64,000 nucleotides of DNA, taken from assembly GCA_018222965.1 (NCBI GenBank), contig JAAEZH010000003.1:86478-150477 (forward strand), in the 5' to 3' direction. The notes beneath the pieces are model-generated. The model ran no database searches and was not told the DNA's origin. It saw only the letters and a list, made by a program, of their open reading frames with translations. Below are positions 28,075-37,432 of this stretch, piece by piece. The stretch comes from Bacteroidota bacterium. Its GTDB lineage: Bacteria > Bacteroidota > Bacteroidia > Chitinophagales > Saprospiraceae. How positions within the stretch are numbered: the stretch's first letter is position 1; the number at the start of each line of letters is the position of its first letter. The position numbers and the translations under genes were made by a program.

Positions 28075-28632
28075 ATGGGAAACAAGAGAGTTAGTTATTT
28101 GAAAGAAGGTATCAAGAACATTAAAACGGTTGGTACTATTACCCGCAGTTCCAGATTCTTGTGTAGAAACATGGTCAAGCAGATTGATTTCAGCCAGGTT
28201 GATCATATTGTGGAATTAGGCGCCGGGGATGGTGTGATTACGCATCATATCCTCAAACAAATGAAGCCCGATGCCAAGCTCTTCGCTTTTGAGCTCCTTT
28301 CAAATATGGCTGATGATCTCCGAAAAATTGATGATGACCGCCTCATTATCATTGAAGATTCCGCTGAAAAACTGATTATGTATATGGAAAAACATGGCGT
28401 CAAAGAAGTGGATGCCATTATTTCCGCACTTCCTTTTGTAGCCTTCCCGGATGATCTGGCTTATAAGATCGTTAACCAGTGTAAGCATGTCATGAAAAAA
28501 GGCGGCCGCTATGTACAGGTTCACTACTCCCTCCTCGCCAAAAAAATCTACGAGAATATCTTTGGCAATGTAAATATCAGCTTTGTACCGCTAAATGTCC
28601 CTCCTGCTTTTGTGCTGGTGAGTGAGAAATAG
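28075..28632 (+). CDS. SAM-dependent methyltransferase, phospholipid N-methyltransferase-like
   Basis: A 185-residue class I methyltransferase. N-terminal segment NIKTVGTITRSSRFLCRNM resembles the PmtA/KsgA-like lead-in; motif I is IVELGAGDGVITHHIL, motif II around FAFELL, and motif IV is IISALPFVAFP, close to the SSLPLLNFP of bacterial phosphatidylethanolamine N-methyltransferases. Substrate (phospholipid or otherwise) is inferred. It follows the OmpA-family gene by 32 bp and is probably the last gene of the unit. Confidence 0.78.
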   Translation: MGNKRVSYLKEGIKNIKTVGTITRSSRFLCRNMVKQIDFSQVDHIVELGAGDGVITHHILKQMKPDAKLFAFELLSNMADDLRKIDDDRLIIIEDSAEKLIMYMEKHGVKEVDAIISALPFVAFPDDLAYKIVNQCKHVMKKGGRYVQVHYSLLAKKIYENIFGNVNISFVPLNVPPAFVLVSEK

Positions 28633-29069
28633 AACCAAAGGTTTTAATGTTGAATTAAGAATTGATAATTATTAATTCTTAGGGTTTAATTTTTAATTGA
28701 ACGGAAATCGGTGAGTGTGTATCGGGAAGCGTTCAGCGTTTATCGGGAAACCCGTCATTTCAGGAATAGAAAAACCCCGCTAAACGATCCCCGTTCAACG
28801 AACGTTTAACGCAACAAAGTCGATGCGACCTCAACCATCCGCCGAAGCTCGCCAGAGCGCAGGCGGATTCTCAACCCTGCCCGCTTTAGCCGGGCAGTCC
28901 AACGGAACCAACGATTTCCCCTTTCACCAGTACACAATTACCCGCTCCGCCAAAATCCACAGTTTTGCTATCTTAGTGTCATTCTGCCATTAAGTAAGCA
29001 GCTTTATGGCTCCCCAATCAACCTTCTAAGACAAGGAAAACTTCTATTACATTATTTCAAGTTCGCAAC
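28633..29069. repeat. Gene-free gap with a mosaic of dispersed repeat fragments
   Basis: No gene is seen. From left: AATTAAGAATT-type AT repeats; CGTTTATCGGGAA and CGTTTAACG motifs; a hairpin CCGCCGAAGCTCGCCAGAGC/GGCGG (28848-28875) that resembles the terminator hairpin at 42733; a GCCCGCTTTAGCCGGGC hairpin (28884-28900); and, on the minus strand, the two words of the 119-bp array (28907-28949). The TATCTTAG at about 28970 may be a degenerate -7 box for the next gene. Confidence 0.7.
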
Positions 29070-32000
29070 ATGAGAATACCTCAAATGCTGCTGATCCTTG
29101 CAGTGATTTTTGCCAGCTGCAACGGGTCAGACAATACGTCCTCGATTGAACGTGCCCACTCCCCATTTGTATTTAGATCGGTACTCGACGGTCAGCCTAG
29201 AATGATAACGCTGGCCCTAAATGATGATCTTTGGGTTTCTTACAGCGCCGAGAAAGGCGGCCTGTACAAAGCCTGGAAAGGCGGAGTTAATTTTGATGGA
29301 GCCGTTTATACAACGGTTCATGGTCCTCAACCTTCCAGCCTGGGTGATTCCTGGTTTGAAAGCGCCAGCCTTAGCCCCTGGAGCTTTAGCAGGAACGGAA
29401 CAGCCGAAGAAACGACCCTTCAATATAAAGGACACAAACTGGATAAAGGACAAGCCTGGTTGCACTATCAATTGAACACTACAGCAGGCGAGCAAATCGA
29501 CATTTGGGAACGCCCGGAATATATCGTTTCCAGTGAAGGACTTACCGGATTGGAGCGCACTTTTAAAACCAGTAATGTGCCAGAAGGCGGAGAAGTTGCC
29601 CTGGCCATAAACCTCAGCTCCGTTGCGCTGGAGACCAATATTTCGACCGACGGAAACTGGAGTATTACAGAGTCTGTTTCGCGCGAAGCAAAAGGTTTGA
29701 AAGCGATGGACATTGACGGAAGTCTGATCCTCAATCCAAACGGAGAAACAAACTTCACCTCTTATTTTACTTCCAAACCACTTATTGAGAATCCAAACAA
29801 GGTGGAAGGTGCTGAAGGAGAATCCGAGCGCCCGATCGGATACAGACTCATTGCCCGTAATGACTGTAAATCCTGCCACAACACCTATGTGGCTACAGTC
29901 GGTCCCGCCTATGTGGACGTAGCCGAAAAATACCGCAATACCCCTGAAAATGTTGCGACACTGGTCAATAAAGTCCGCAAAGGAGGATCGGGTGTCTGGG
30001 GCGAAGCCGCTATGAATGCGCATGAAGATGTGCCGGAAACGGATGTACGGTTTATGGTAGAGTACATTATGAGCCTCGATAGTCTAAGCGAAGCGAAGCT
30101 CGCGGCAATCGAAGCGGAGCCCTCGCCGGAAGATCTGGAATATGTAGTGCCGGATTCAATGGGAGCAGATAATATGTTCCCCGGTGCCATTTTCAAAGCC
30201 TATGCTTATGAGCGGAAAGTTGTGGTGCTGGCCGACTTACAGCCGGTTCCGGAAAAGCCTGTTTATGCCGGCATCGTACCCTCCGTACATGCGGAAGGCG
30301 AAGACCTGGCTGGTACACCCGATAACTTTGTAGTGTTTGCAGAAGGATACCTCAATATCCCTAAAGACAATAATTACCTCTTCCGATTGATCAGTGATGA
30401 TGGTTCCAGAATGTTGATCGGTGATCAGGAAATCATTAATAATGACGGTCTGCACGGAGCAGATGCGGTGGATGGCGAAATTGCATTGGCAAAAGGCTAC
30501 CATCCCTTCCGGGTGGAATATTTCAATCACCAGGGAGGGAAAATGTTCTCCCTGCAATGGAAATCATTCGATTCTGGAGCTTTCGAAGTCGTACCGCCAA
30601 CGGTGATCAACCATCATGCTAACCAGCAGTCTGGAGTCGACCTGGCACCATTGGCTGACAATCGCAGAATTCCAGGTGATGGCAGCCCGCTGTTGGAAGT
30701 ACATCCTAGTTATGACCTCAGCCAGGCTCGTCCGGATGATTTTTATCCGAAGGTGGCTGGCATGGACTTTCTCTCAGACGGTCGAATGGTCATCAGTACC
30801 TGGGATGCTGCCGGTACCGTATACCTTCTGGAAGGAGTGGAATCCGGCGATCCGGCGCAGATAAAGGTGAAGCAAATTGCGGAAGGATTGGCCGAACCCC
30901 TGGGCCTTCGCGTGGTAGATGATGAAATCTACGTCCTCCAAAAACAAGAGTTGACGCATTTGATCGACCACAACGGTGATGAAATTACAGACGAATATGA
31001 AACCCTGAGCAATAACTGGAAAGTATCGGCCAACTTCCACGAATTCTGTTTTGGATTGGCTTACAAAGACGACCACTTCTATGCCGCAACGGCGATTGCT
31101 ATCCTGCCTGGAGGTGCCAGTGCTCAACCACAGATTCCGGATCGGGGTAAAGCCATGCGTATTTCCAAAGAAGACGGCAGTGTGGAATTTGTGGCTCACG
31201 GTCTCCGAACGCCGAATGGGGTAGGAATTGGAAAAGATGGCGAGATATTCATTGCAGATAATCAGGGCGACTGGCTACCTGCCAGTAAGATTGTTCATGT
31301 ACGGGATGGCGCTTTCTTTGGTTCCAGGGCTGTTGATCCAATCGGTACAGCAGAACTGGAAATGGATCCGCCGGTTGTCTGGTTGCCACAGGATGAGATC
31401 GGCAATTCACCCAGTACCCCTTCCTACCTCAATGACGGGCCTTATGCCGGTCAGATGATCCACGGCGAAGTAACACACGGTGGTGTGAAACGGGTATTCG
31501 TGGAAAAAGTAAACGGAGCGTATCAGGGGTGTGTGTTCCGGTTTATCCAGGGACTGGAAGCCGGCGTAAATCGCCTTGAGTGGGGCCCCGATGGGGCACT
31601 CTATATCGGTGGTATTGGTTCTACCGGAAACTGGAGACAGAATGGAAAAGAGTGGTATGGGCTTCAGCGCCTGAAATACAATGAGGAATCTACCTTTGAG
31701 ATGCTGGCTGTGCGTGCAATGTCAGACGGTATGGAGATCGAGCTTACCGAAGCCCTGCCGGTAGGTACCGGATGGGATCCGGCTGAATACGATATTCGCC
31801 AGTGGTATTACCTGCCGACAGAAAATTACGGCGGACCAAAAATGGATGAGGAACGCTTGAATATCCTTTCGGTGAATATTTCCGAGGATCGGAAAAAGAT
31901 TTTCCTCGAACTCGAAGGAATGAAAGAGGAGCACCTGATTTATGTGCATCTGCCCAGCTCCTGGATTAGCGATCAGGGTAGTGAGATGTGGGCTACAGAA

Positions 32001-32747
32001 GCGTGGTATACCCTCAACAGCATTCCGGAAGGAAAACCAGGGATGAAAGTAACTCCCCCACCTGCCACACCGGCGAATATGCTTTCCGACGCAGAAAAAG
32101 CGGAAGGTTGGCAATTGCTTTTCAATGGAGAAAACTTCGATGGCTGGCACCGTTATGGCGGAGGCGAGATCGGAGCAAACTGGAAGGTGATGAACGGCAC
32201 CATGACGCTGACCACTAACCCTAAATCCGGTGGTGGCTGGGAAGTCAAAGATGGTGGCAATGTCGTTACCGACGGAGAATATGAGAATTTCGAACTGCGC
32301 ATGGAATGGAAAATCCAGCCTTGCGGAAATTCCGGCATCATTTACTGTGTAAACGAAGATGAAAAATTCTCCGAGCCCTGGATGACAGGCATGGAAATGC
32401 AAGTGCTGGACAATACCTGCCATCCGGACGCTAAGATTGAAAAACACCGGGCTGCTGACCTTTACGATCTGATTGCCTGTGAATATGAAGCCGTTCTGCC
32501 TGCTGGCAGCTGGAATAAAGTTCGACTAATCAAACGAGGCCCACATGTAGAGCATTGGCTCAATGGCCGAAAATTAGTGGAATACGAAATGGCAACTCCG
32601 GAGTGGGAGAAAATGCTGACAAATAGTAAGTGGAAGGACTACCCCGATTTCGGACAGTATCTGAAAGGGCATATAGCGCTTCAGGATCACAGTGATCAGG
32701 TCTGGTTCCGCAACATTAAGATTAAGCCCTTAGATGAAGAAATGTAA
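29070..32747 (+). CDS. Multidomain lipoprotein: cytochrome c + PA14 + sorbosone dehydrogenase-like + 3-keto-disaccharide hydrolase
   Basis: A 1225-residue exported lipoprotein (lipobox FASC, Cys17). Order: an N-terminal beta-rich domain (about 30-250); a monohaem cytochrome c domain with CKSCH (266-270) and a candidate axial Met in AAMNAH (315); PA14-like domain (about 370-515, ISDDGSRMLIGDQEI); a glucose/sorbosone dehydrogenase-like propeller (about 535-890, AGMDFLSDGRMVISTWD, HGLRTPNGVGIGKDGEIFIADNQGDW); a short domain; and a DUF1080/3-keto-disaccharide hydrolase jelly-roll (about 1005-1225, GWQLLFNGENFDGW ... NSGIIYCV). Expected to oxidise and/or cleave sugars outside the inner membrane, with electrons leaving by the haem; the precise reaction is inference. 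It heads a cluster with a carrier, Gfo/Idh oxidoreductase and isomerase. Confidence 0.88.
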   Translation: MRIPQMLLILAVIFASCNGSDNTSSIERAHSPFVFRSVLDGQPRMITLALNDDLWVSYSAEKGGLYKAWKGGVNFDGAVYTTVHGPQPSSLGDSWFESASLSPWSFSRNGTAEETTLQYKGHKLDKGQAWLHYQLNTTAGEQIDIWERPEYIVSSEGLTGLERTFKTSNVPEGGEVALAINLSSVALETNISTDGNWSITESVSREAKGLKAMDIDGSLILNPNGETNFTSYFTSKPLIENPNKVEGAEGESERPIGYRLIARNDCKSCHNTYVATVGPAYVDVAEKYRNTPENVATLVNKVRKGGSGVWGEAAMNAHEDVPETDVRFMVEYIMSLDSLSEAKLAAIEAEPSPEDLEYVVPDSMGADNMFPGAIFKAYAYERKVVVLADLQPVPEKPVYAGIVPSVHAEGEDLAGTPDNFVVFAEGYLNIPKDNNYLFRLISDDGSRMLIGDQEIINNDGLHGADAVDGEIALAKGYHPFRVEYFNHQGGKMFSLQWKSFDSGAFEVVPPTVINHHANQQSGVDLAPLADNRRIPGDGSPLLEVHPSYDLSQARPDDFYPKVAGMDFLSDGRMVISTWDAAGTVYLLEGVESGDPAQIKVKQIAEGLAEPLGLRVVDDEIYVLQKQELTHLIDHNGDEITDEYETLSNNWKVSANFHEFCFGLAYKDDHFYAATAIAILPGGASAQPQIPDRGKAMRISKEDGSVEFVAHGLRTPNGVGIGKDGEIFIADNQGDWLPASKIVHVRDGAFFGSRAVDPIGTAELEMDPPVVWLPQDEIGNSPSTPSYLNDGPYAGQMIHGEVTHGGVKRVFVEKVNGAYQGCVFRFIQGLEAGVNRLEWGPDGALYIGGIGSTGNWRQNGKEWYGLQRLKYNEESTFEMLAVRAMSDGMEIELTEALPVGTGWDPAEYDIRQWYYLPTENYGGPKMDEERLNILSVNISEDRKKIFLELEGMKEEHLIYVHLPSSWISDQGSEMWATEAWYTLNSIPEGKPGMKVTPPPATPANMLSDAEKAEGWQLLFNGENFDGWHRYGGGEIGANWKVMNGTMTLTTNPKSGGGWEVKDGGNVVTDGEYENFELRMEWKIQPCGNSGIIYCVNEDEKFSEPWMTGMEMQVLDNTCHPDAKIEKHRAADLYDLIACEYEAVLPAGSWNKVRLIKRGPHVEHWLNGRKLVEYEMATPEWEKMLTNSKWKDYPDFGQYLKGHIALQDHSDQVWFRNIKIKPLDEEM

Positions 32748-32827
32748 GCAACGGCTTAAATCCTTTTATACCCAAAGCAAGTAGTTTGGGATATAATATT
32801 TGTCCACTTACGTGAAATTTCTATCTA

Positions 32828-34060
32828 ATGAAAACAACTGTAAGAGTTCAGCTTTCGCTGATGATGTTTCTGGAATTCTTTATCTGGGGCGCCTGGTTTG
32901 TTACCCTGGGTACCTTTCTGGGTAATAATCTGGGAGCTAATGGCGGCCAGATTGGTCAGGCTTTTTCCACACAGTCGTGGGGAGCCATTGTTGCTCCTTT
33001 CATCATTGGCTTGATTGCTGATCGTTTTTTCAATGCCGAACGCATCCTGGGGGTACTCCATTTAATCGGTGCGCTTCTGATGTATCTCATGGCAAAGGCC
33101 GGCGATTTCTCGGCCTTTTACCCGCTTGTTTTGGGTTATATGATTGCATATATGCCAACGCTGGCTCTGGTAAACTCTGTTTCCTTTAATCAAATGACTG
33201 ACCCGGCAAAGGAGTTCTCCCCCATACGCGTTTGGGGTACGATAGGATGGATCGTTGCCGGTCTGGCTATCAGCTATGCATTTAGTTGGGATTCGGCGAA
33301 AGCCATAGAAGGTGGAGCCTTGCAAAACACTTTTATGATGGCTTCCATAGCTTCTCTGGTGTTGGGCTTGTTTAGTTTTCTGTTGCCCAAAACACCACCC
33401 AAAGTAGAGAAGGGGGAGAAAGTTAAAATTGCAGATATTCTGGGGTTGGAAGCACTCAAGTTGCTCAATAACAGAAACTTCCTGATCTTCTTTCTGGCTT
33501 CTGTTTTGATTTGTATTCCGCTGGCTTTTTACTATCAAAATGCCAATCCGTTTCTTGCCGATATCGGAATGGCTAATCCGACTGGTAAGATGACCATCGG
33601 ACAAGCCTCTGAGGTGATTTTCATGCTTTTGCTGCCGATCTTCCTGAAGCGTTATGGCATCAAACTAACTTTGTTGGTAGGCATGGCTGCCTGGGCTTTG
33701 CGCTATATTCTCTTCGCTTACGGGGATGTGGGCGAAATGTCGTTTATGCTGATCATTGGGATTGCCCTGCACGGCATTTGCTACGACTTCTTCTTCGTTT
33801 CCGGACAGATCTACACAGACTCTAAGGCCGGCCCGAAAATCAAAAGTGCTGCACAAGGGCTCATCACATTAGCCACCTATGGGGTAGGGATGCTGATCGG
33901 GTTTTGGGTAGCAGGCAATATCGTCGACAGCAATTTGCTGGCAGATGAAAGTACAAACTGGAAAAATGTCTGGATTTTCCCGGCCATTTTTGCGGTAGCC
34001 GTATTTGTAATTTTTGGCCTGTTCTTTAAGAATGAAAAGATAGAAGTAAAGGATTTATAG
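32828..34060 (+). CDS. MFS transporter, nucleoside:H+ symporter (NupG)-like
   Basis: A 410-residue inner-membrane carrier with about 12 helices. The opening VQLSLMMFLEFFIWGAWFVTLGTFL and the TDPAKEFSPIRVWGTIGWIVAG segment are typical of the NupG/XapB-type branch that is common in Bacteroidota sugar loci. It starts 80 bp after the multidomain lipoprotein. In this setting uptake of a released or oxidised sugar is more likely than nucleoside uptake; that is inference. An iterated palindrome is embedded in frame (33291-33305) and encodes part of the loop WDSAKAIEGG. Confidence 0.88.
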   Translation: MKTTVRVQLSLMMFLEFFIWGAWFVTLGTFLGNNLGANGGQIGQAFSTQSWGAIVAPFIIGLIADRFFNAERILGVLHLIGALLMYLMAKAGDFSAFYPLVLGYMIAYMPTLALVNSVSFNQMTDPAKEFSPIRVWGTIGWIVAGLAISYAFSWDSAKAIEGGALQNTFMMASIASLVLGLFSFLLPKTPPKVEKGEKVKIADILGLEALKLLNNRNFLIFFLASVLICIPLAFYYQNANPFLADIGMANPTGKMTIGQASEVIFMLLLPIFLKRYGIKLTLLVGMAAWALRYILFAYGDVGEMSFMLIIGIALHGICYDFFFVSGQIYTDSKAGPKIKSAAQGLITLATYGVGMLIGFWVAGNIVDSNLLADESTNWKNVWIFPAIFAVAVFVIFGLFFKNEKIEVKDL

Positions 34061-34072
34061 GCTTTGTTTTTT

Positions 34073-34086
34073 GCCTTTCGGCGAAT
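34073..34086. repeat. Iterated palindrome copy after the MFS gene
   Basis: TTTGCCTTTCGGCGAA begins 11 bases after the stop codon, abutting the GACATGTCATGTC inverted repeat. Confidence 0.8.
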
Positions 34087-34143
34087 TACCCGACATGTCA
34101 TGTCACTCGACATGTCATGTCAAGTGACATGTCATGTCGGGTA
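34087..34143. repeat. Inverted repeat built from three GACATGTCATGTC units
   Basis: Arms 34087-34107 and 34123-34143 match at 20 of 21 positions; a third copy of the unit fills the loop (34108-34121). It lies between the carrier and oxidoreductase genes and could attenuate or process the transcript; no T-run follows, so it is not a standard terminator. Confidence 0.85.
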
Positions 34144-34163
34144 TATAAACTCAGATATTTTTT

Positions 34164-35315
34164 ATGAAACGAAAAATCCGCATGGGTATGGTTGGTGGTG
34201 GCCGAGGCGCCTTTATTGGTGCTGTTCACCGGATGGCTGCTGCTATAGACGGACAAATTGAATTGGTTTGCGGCGCATTCAGCAGCAGCCCGGAGAAATC
34301 CAAATTATCCGGAGCTGATCTGTATTTGCCACCAGACCGCTGCTACGGCACATTCAGTGAGATGTTTGAAAAGGAAGCCGCGCTTCCGGAGGGCGAGCGC
34401 ATGGATTTTGTCTCTATCGTTACGCCCAATCACATGCATTATCCGCCGGCAAAAGAAGCACTGGAACATGGTTTTCACGTGGTGTGCGATAAACCGCTCA
34501 GTTTCTCGATGGAGCAGGCCAGAGACCTGGTAGTGCAGGTGGATGAATCCGGATTGTTATTTGCCCTGACCCATAATTACACTGGTTATCCAATGGTCAA
34601 ACAGGCGAAAGCCATGATCAGAAACGGTAAACTTGGAGAGATCCGCCGGGTGATGGTGGAATACCCGCAAGGCTGGTTGTCTACAAATCTGGAAGAGAGT
34701 GACAATCAACAAGCTTCCTGGCGTACCGACCCTTCTAAATCAGGAGTGGCCGGAGCCATGGGCGACATCGGGACACATGCTGAAAACCTGGCAGAATACA
34801 TCACCGGCTTACAGATCAAAGAGTTATGTGCCGACCTGAATACCTTTGTGCCGGGACGACGCCTGGATGATGATGGTAGTATTTTATTGCGTTTCGATAA
34901 TGGAGCCAGAGGCGTACTTACCGCTTCCCAGGTAGCTGCCGGGGAGGAGAACAATCTTAGAATTCGCGTTTACGGAACCCTGGGCGGTTTTGACTGGAGT
35001 CAACAGGAACCCAATACCCTGCTGGTTCGTTGGCTGGACCGGCCTGCAGAATTGATGCGTGCCGGGGTAGGTTCGATGGATCCCGCAGCAGAAGCCGCTA
35101 TGCGAATTCCTGCCGGCCATCCTGAAGGCTATTTGGAAGCTTTCGCGAATATTTATAAAAATGTAGCTTACTGCATCCAGGCGCGGCTTGCGGGTGAGAA
35201 ACCCGACCCGATCTATGAGGACTTCCCGAGTGTTCGGGATGGTTTGCGCGGTATGCAGTTTATTGAAAAAGTAGTGCAATCCGGGAAGCAGGGAGCCGCC
35301 TGGGTGAAATTATAA
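34164..35315 (+). CDS. Gfo/Idh/MocA family NAD(P)-dependent oxidoreductase
   Basis: A 383-residue oxidoreductase. Rossmann start IRMGMVGGGRGAFIGAVHRMA (GGGxGxxIG), the family's Cys-Asp-Lys-Pro motif (VVCDKPLSFS, the EKP equivalent), and a C-terminal alpha/beta domain with GDIGTHAENLAEYI. No Tat signal is present, so it is cytoplasmic. Members reduce or oxidise sugar carbonyl/hydroxyl groups and act in 3-keto sugar and inositol pathways. It is 8 bp ahead of the isomerase gene, so the two are co-translated. Confidence 0.92.
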   Translation: MKRKIRMGMVGGGRGAFIGAVHRMAAAIDGQIELVCGAFSSSPEKSKLSGADLYLPPDRCYGTFSEMFEKEAALPEGERMDFVSIVTPNHMHYPPAKEALEHGFHVVCDKPLSFSMEQARDLVVQVDESGLLFALTHNYTGYPMVKQAKAMIRNGKLGEIRRVMVEYPQGWLSTNLEESDNQQASWRTDPSKSGVAGAMGDIGTHAENLAEYITGLQIKELCADLNTFVPGRRLDDDGSILLRFDNGARGVLTASQVAAGEENNLRIRVYGTLGGFDWSQQEPNTLLVRWLDRPAELMRAGVGSMDPAAEAAMRIPAGHPEGYLEAFANIYKNVAYCIQARLAGEKPDPIYEDFPSVRDGLRGMQFIEKVVQSGKQGAAWVKL

Positions 35316-35322
35316 TTGGTTT

Positions 35323-36375
35323 ATGAAGAGCATTAAAGGTCCGGCCATATTTCTGGCCCAATTCATGGGAGAGGAAGCTCCCTTTAATACACTTGAAAAT
35401 ATTTGCAAATGGGCAGCAGATCTTGGATATAAAGGGGTGCAAATCCCTACCTGGGAATCTCGCCTGATCGACCTCCAGAAGGCAGCCGAAAGCAAAACTT
35501 ATGCAGAGGAGTTAAAAGGAAAAGTCGGCCAGTTTGGCCTGGAGATTACCGAGCTTTCCACGCATTTGCAAGGTCAACTGGTTGCTGTAAATCCGGCCTA
35601 TGATCTGATGTTTGACTCCTTCGCTCCCGAAGCGGTCCGAAATAATCCCAAAGCGCGCACGGAATGGGCCGTGCAACAACTCAAATGGGCCGCTAAGGCC
35701 AGTCGAAATTTAGGAATTGATGTACATGCCTCCTTTTCCGGGGCATTGCTGTGGCATACGGTTTACCCCTGGCCCCAACGGCCGCAGGGACTGGTGGAGA
35801 CGGGTTTCAAGGCACTCGCCGATCGCTGGCTGCCCATCCTAAATGCTTTTGAAGATTCGGGGGTTGATGTTTGTTATGAAATCCATCCCGGAGAGGATAT
35901 CCACGACGGCATTACCTATGAAATGTTTTTAGAAGCAACGGGCAATCACCCGCGTGCCAAAATCCTGTACGACCCCAGTCACTATGTTTTGCAACAGTTG
36001 GATTATCTGGCTTTCATCGACATCTATCACGAGCACATCCGTATGTTTCATGTTAAGGATGCCGAATTTAATCCCACTGGTCGCAGTGGTGTGTATGGCG
36101 GCTACCAGCCCTGGGTAGATCGTCCGGGCAGGTTTCGTTCGCTGGGGGACGGGCAGGTTGACTTCAAATCCATTTTTAGCAAGCTGAGCCAATATGGTTT
36201 CGATGGTTGGGCCGTGCTGGAATGGGAGTGTTGCATCAAATCACCTGAGCAGGGAGCCAGGGAAGGTGCCCCCTTCATTGCTGACCACATCATTGAAGTC
36301 ACCGAAAAAGCTTTTGATGATTTTGCCGGCACCGAACCCGACGAGGATTTGAATCGGAAGATTATCGGGGGGTAG
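35323..36375 (+). CDS. Sugar phosphate isomerase/epimerase (xylose isomerase-like TIM barrel)
   Basis: A 350-residue AP-endonuclease-2/IolE-type TIM barrel. Metal-site residues are visible on successive strands: CYEIHPGEDIHDG (Glu, His), LYDPSHYVLQQLDY (Asp, His), MFHVKDAEF (His, Asp) and AVLEWEC (Glu). Such enzymes isomerise or epimerise keto sugars with a divalent metal. The usual partner in Bacteroidota is a Gfo/Idh oxidoreductase, as here. Probably the last gene of the sugar locus; the gap to 36530 contains only AT-rich repeats (ATTAAAAATT) and a CGTTTAATGCGTTT motif. Confidence 0.9.
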   Translation: MKSIKGPAIFLAQFMGEEAPFNTLENICKWAADLGYKGVQIPTWESRLIDLQKAAESKTYAEELKGKVGQFGLEITELSTHLQGQLVAVNPAYDLMFDSFAPEAVRNNPKARTEWAVQQLKWAAKASRNLGIDVHASFSGALLWHTVYPWPQRPQGLVETGFKALADRWLPILNAFEDSGVDVCYEIHPGEDIHDGITYEMFLEATGNHPRAKILYDPSHYVLQQLDYLAFIDIYHEHIRMFHVKDAEFNPTGRSGVYGGYQPWVDRPGRFRSLGDGQVDFKSIFSKLSQYGFDGWAVLEWECCIKSPEQGAREGAPFIADHIIEVTEKAFDDFAGTEPDEDLNRKIIGG

Positions 36376-36529
36376 TGGATGGATCGTTTAATGCGTTTGA
36401 TACGTTTTAAAGATTTAATACGGTATCGCCCATGTCAGTCTGTGCCTTTCAGGTGGATTGGTGAAGAGTGAAAGGGTGTTCCGTTGGTTTGGCTGAATTA
36501 AAAATTAAAAATTCAGCATTAAAAATTAT

Positions 36530-37381
36530 CTAAGATCCATTCACCTTCCGGTAGGGAGGTTTGATCGTCAGCTCCTCCAGAACGGAGCCGGGAATTGCAA
36601 GCTCTTTCAATTCGGAATAAGGGATACTAAATCGAATCTCGCCATCGGCGTAAGAGGCAATTTCATAAGTACCGAATGTGAAAGTCAATCCTTCGGGCAG
36701 AAGCGCGTATATATTGGGCAGGTAAAATTGATCTTCCGGAAAGCTGAAACCTGCCTGTTGGTTGATGCTTCCCGTATCGCGCAGATGCATGCTGCGGCGG
36801 AAATATTGCTCTCCCAATGTCCAAAGCGAATCCATGTTTGCTTTGGAAATCAGATCCGACAATTCAAAACTAGTCCCGTTGGAACAATTGAAGTGCCAGT
36901 AATCGGTATTGTAATTTCCGTGAGCGCCGCCGGTGAAAAAATATTCCTGAAAAGCAAAGGTCAGTACACGTGGATCGTTGAGCCCGAGATTTAAATGACC
37001 TTCGTAAAACCAGCCGGGCTCCTCATCCATGAATTCAAAGTCAGACTCCACATAATCGTGGTACTCATTGAGGAAGCTGTCCAGCTTAGCCTGTAAGGAC
37101 GTCGTATCACCTTGTAAGCGAAGAAGAATGCTGCGGTTGATGCGTTTGCGTACTTCATCCGGGACACCGCCTGTGATTAAAACATAATCAAATTCGGCTC
37201 TGGTGCAGGTATAATCTTTGGGATCCTCGCAATCGTTGTAGGTACGCAGCAAATGCCTGGACATATACGACAGCGTATCTGCAGCCGTCATGGTTTCAGG
37301 GCTTGCCGTTTCCGCTTTCGGCGTTTCGGCGCAAGCCGTAAATAAAACAATATACCCTATTAACAGTACCAGGTTTTTCAT
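36530..37381 (-). CDS. DUF3298/DUF4163-type lipoprotein
   Basis: A 283-residue predicted lipoprotein: MKNLVLLIGYIVLFTAC gives a lipobox (FTAC, Cys17). The upstream in-frame ATG at 37474 would bury this signal, so 37381 is used. The N-terminal part holds a small Cys pair (NDCEDPKDYTC); the C-terminal part has FTGGAHGNYNTDYWHFNCSNG and EGLTFTFGTYEIASYADGEIRFSIPYSEL, the marks of the DUF4163 + DUF3298 unit also found in RsiV and PdaC-like proteins. Envelope location; function unknown (lysozyme or glycan binding in some relatives). Divergent from the TonB receptor. Confidence 0.8.
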   Translation of the reverse strand: MKNLVLLIGYIVLFTACAETPKAETASPETMTAADTLSYMSRHLLRTYNDCEDPKDYTCTRAEFDYVLITGGVPDEVRKRINRSILLRLQGDTTSLQAKLDSFLNEYHDYVESDFEFMDEEPGWFYEGHLNLGLNDPRVLTFAFQEYFFTGGAHGNYNTDYWHFNCSNGTSFELSDLISKANMDSLWTLGEQYFRRSMHLRDTGSINQQAGFSFPEDQFYLPNIYALLPEGLTFTFGTYEIASYADGEIRFSIPYSELKELAIPGSVLEELTIKPPYRKVNGS

Positions 37382-37432
37382 GGGGTCGGAATCTTCCGGA
37401 ATCGGTTTGGCAATAGCTTTTAAAATTGACCG

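Noticed and set aside
32828-34060. Calling the MFS protein a dedicated nucleoside transporter
   Set aside because: The family match is real but the neighbours are all sugar enzymes, so a specific nucleoside assignment is not supported.
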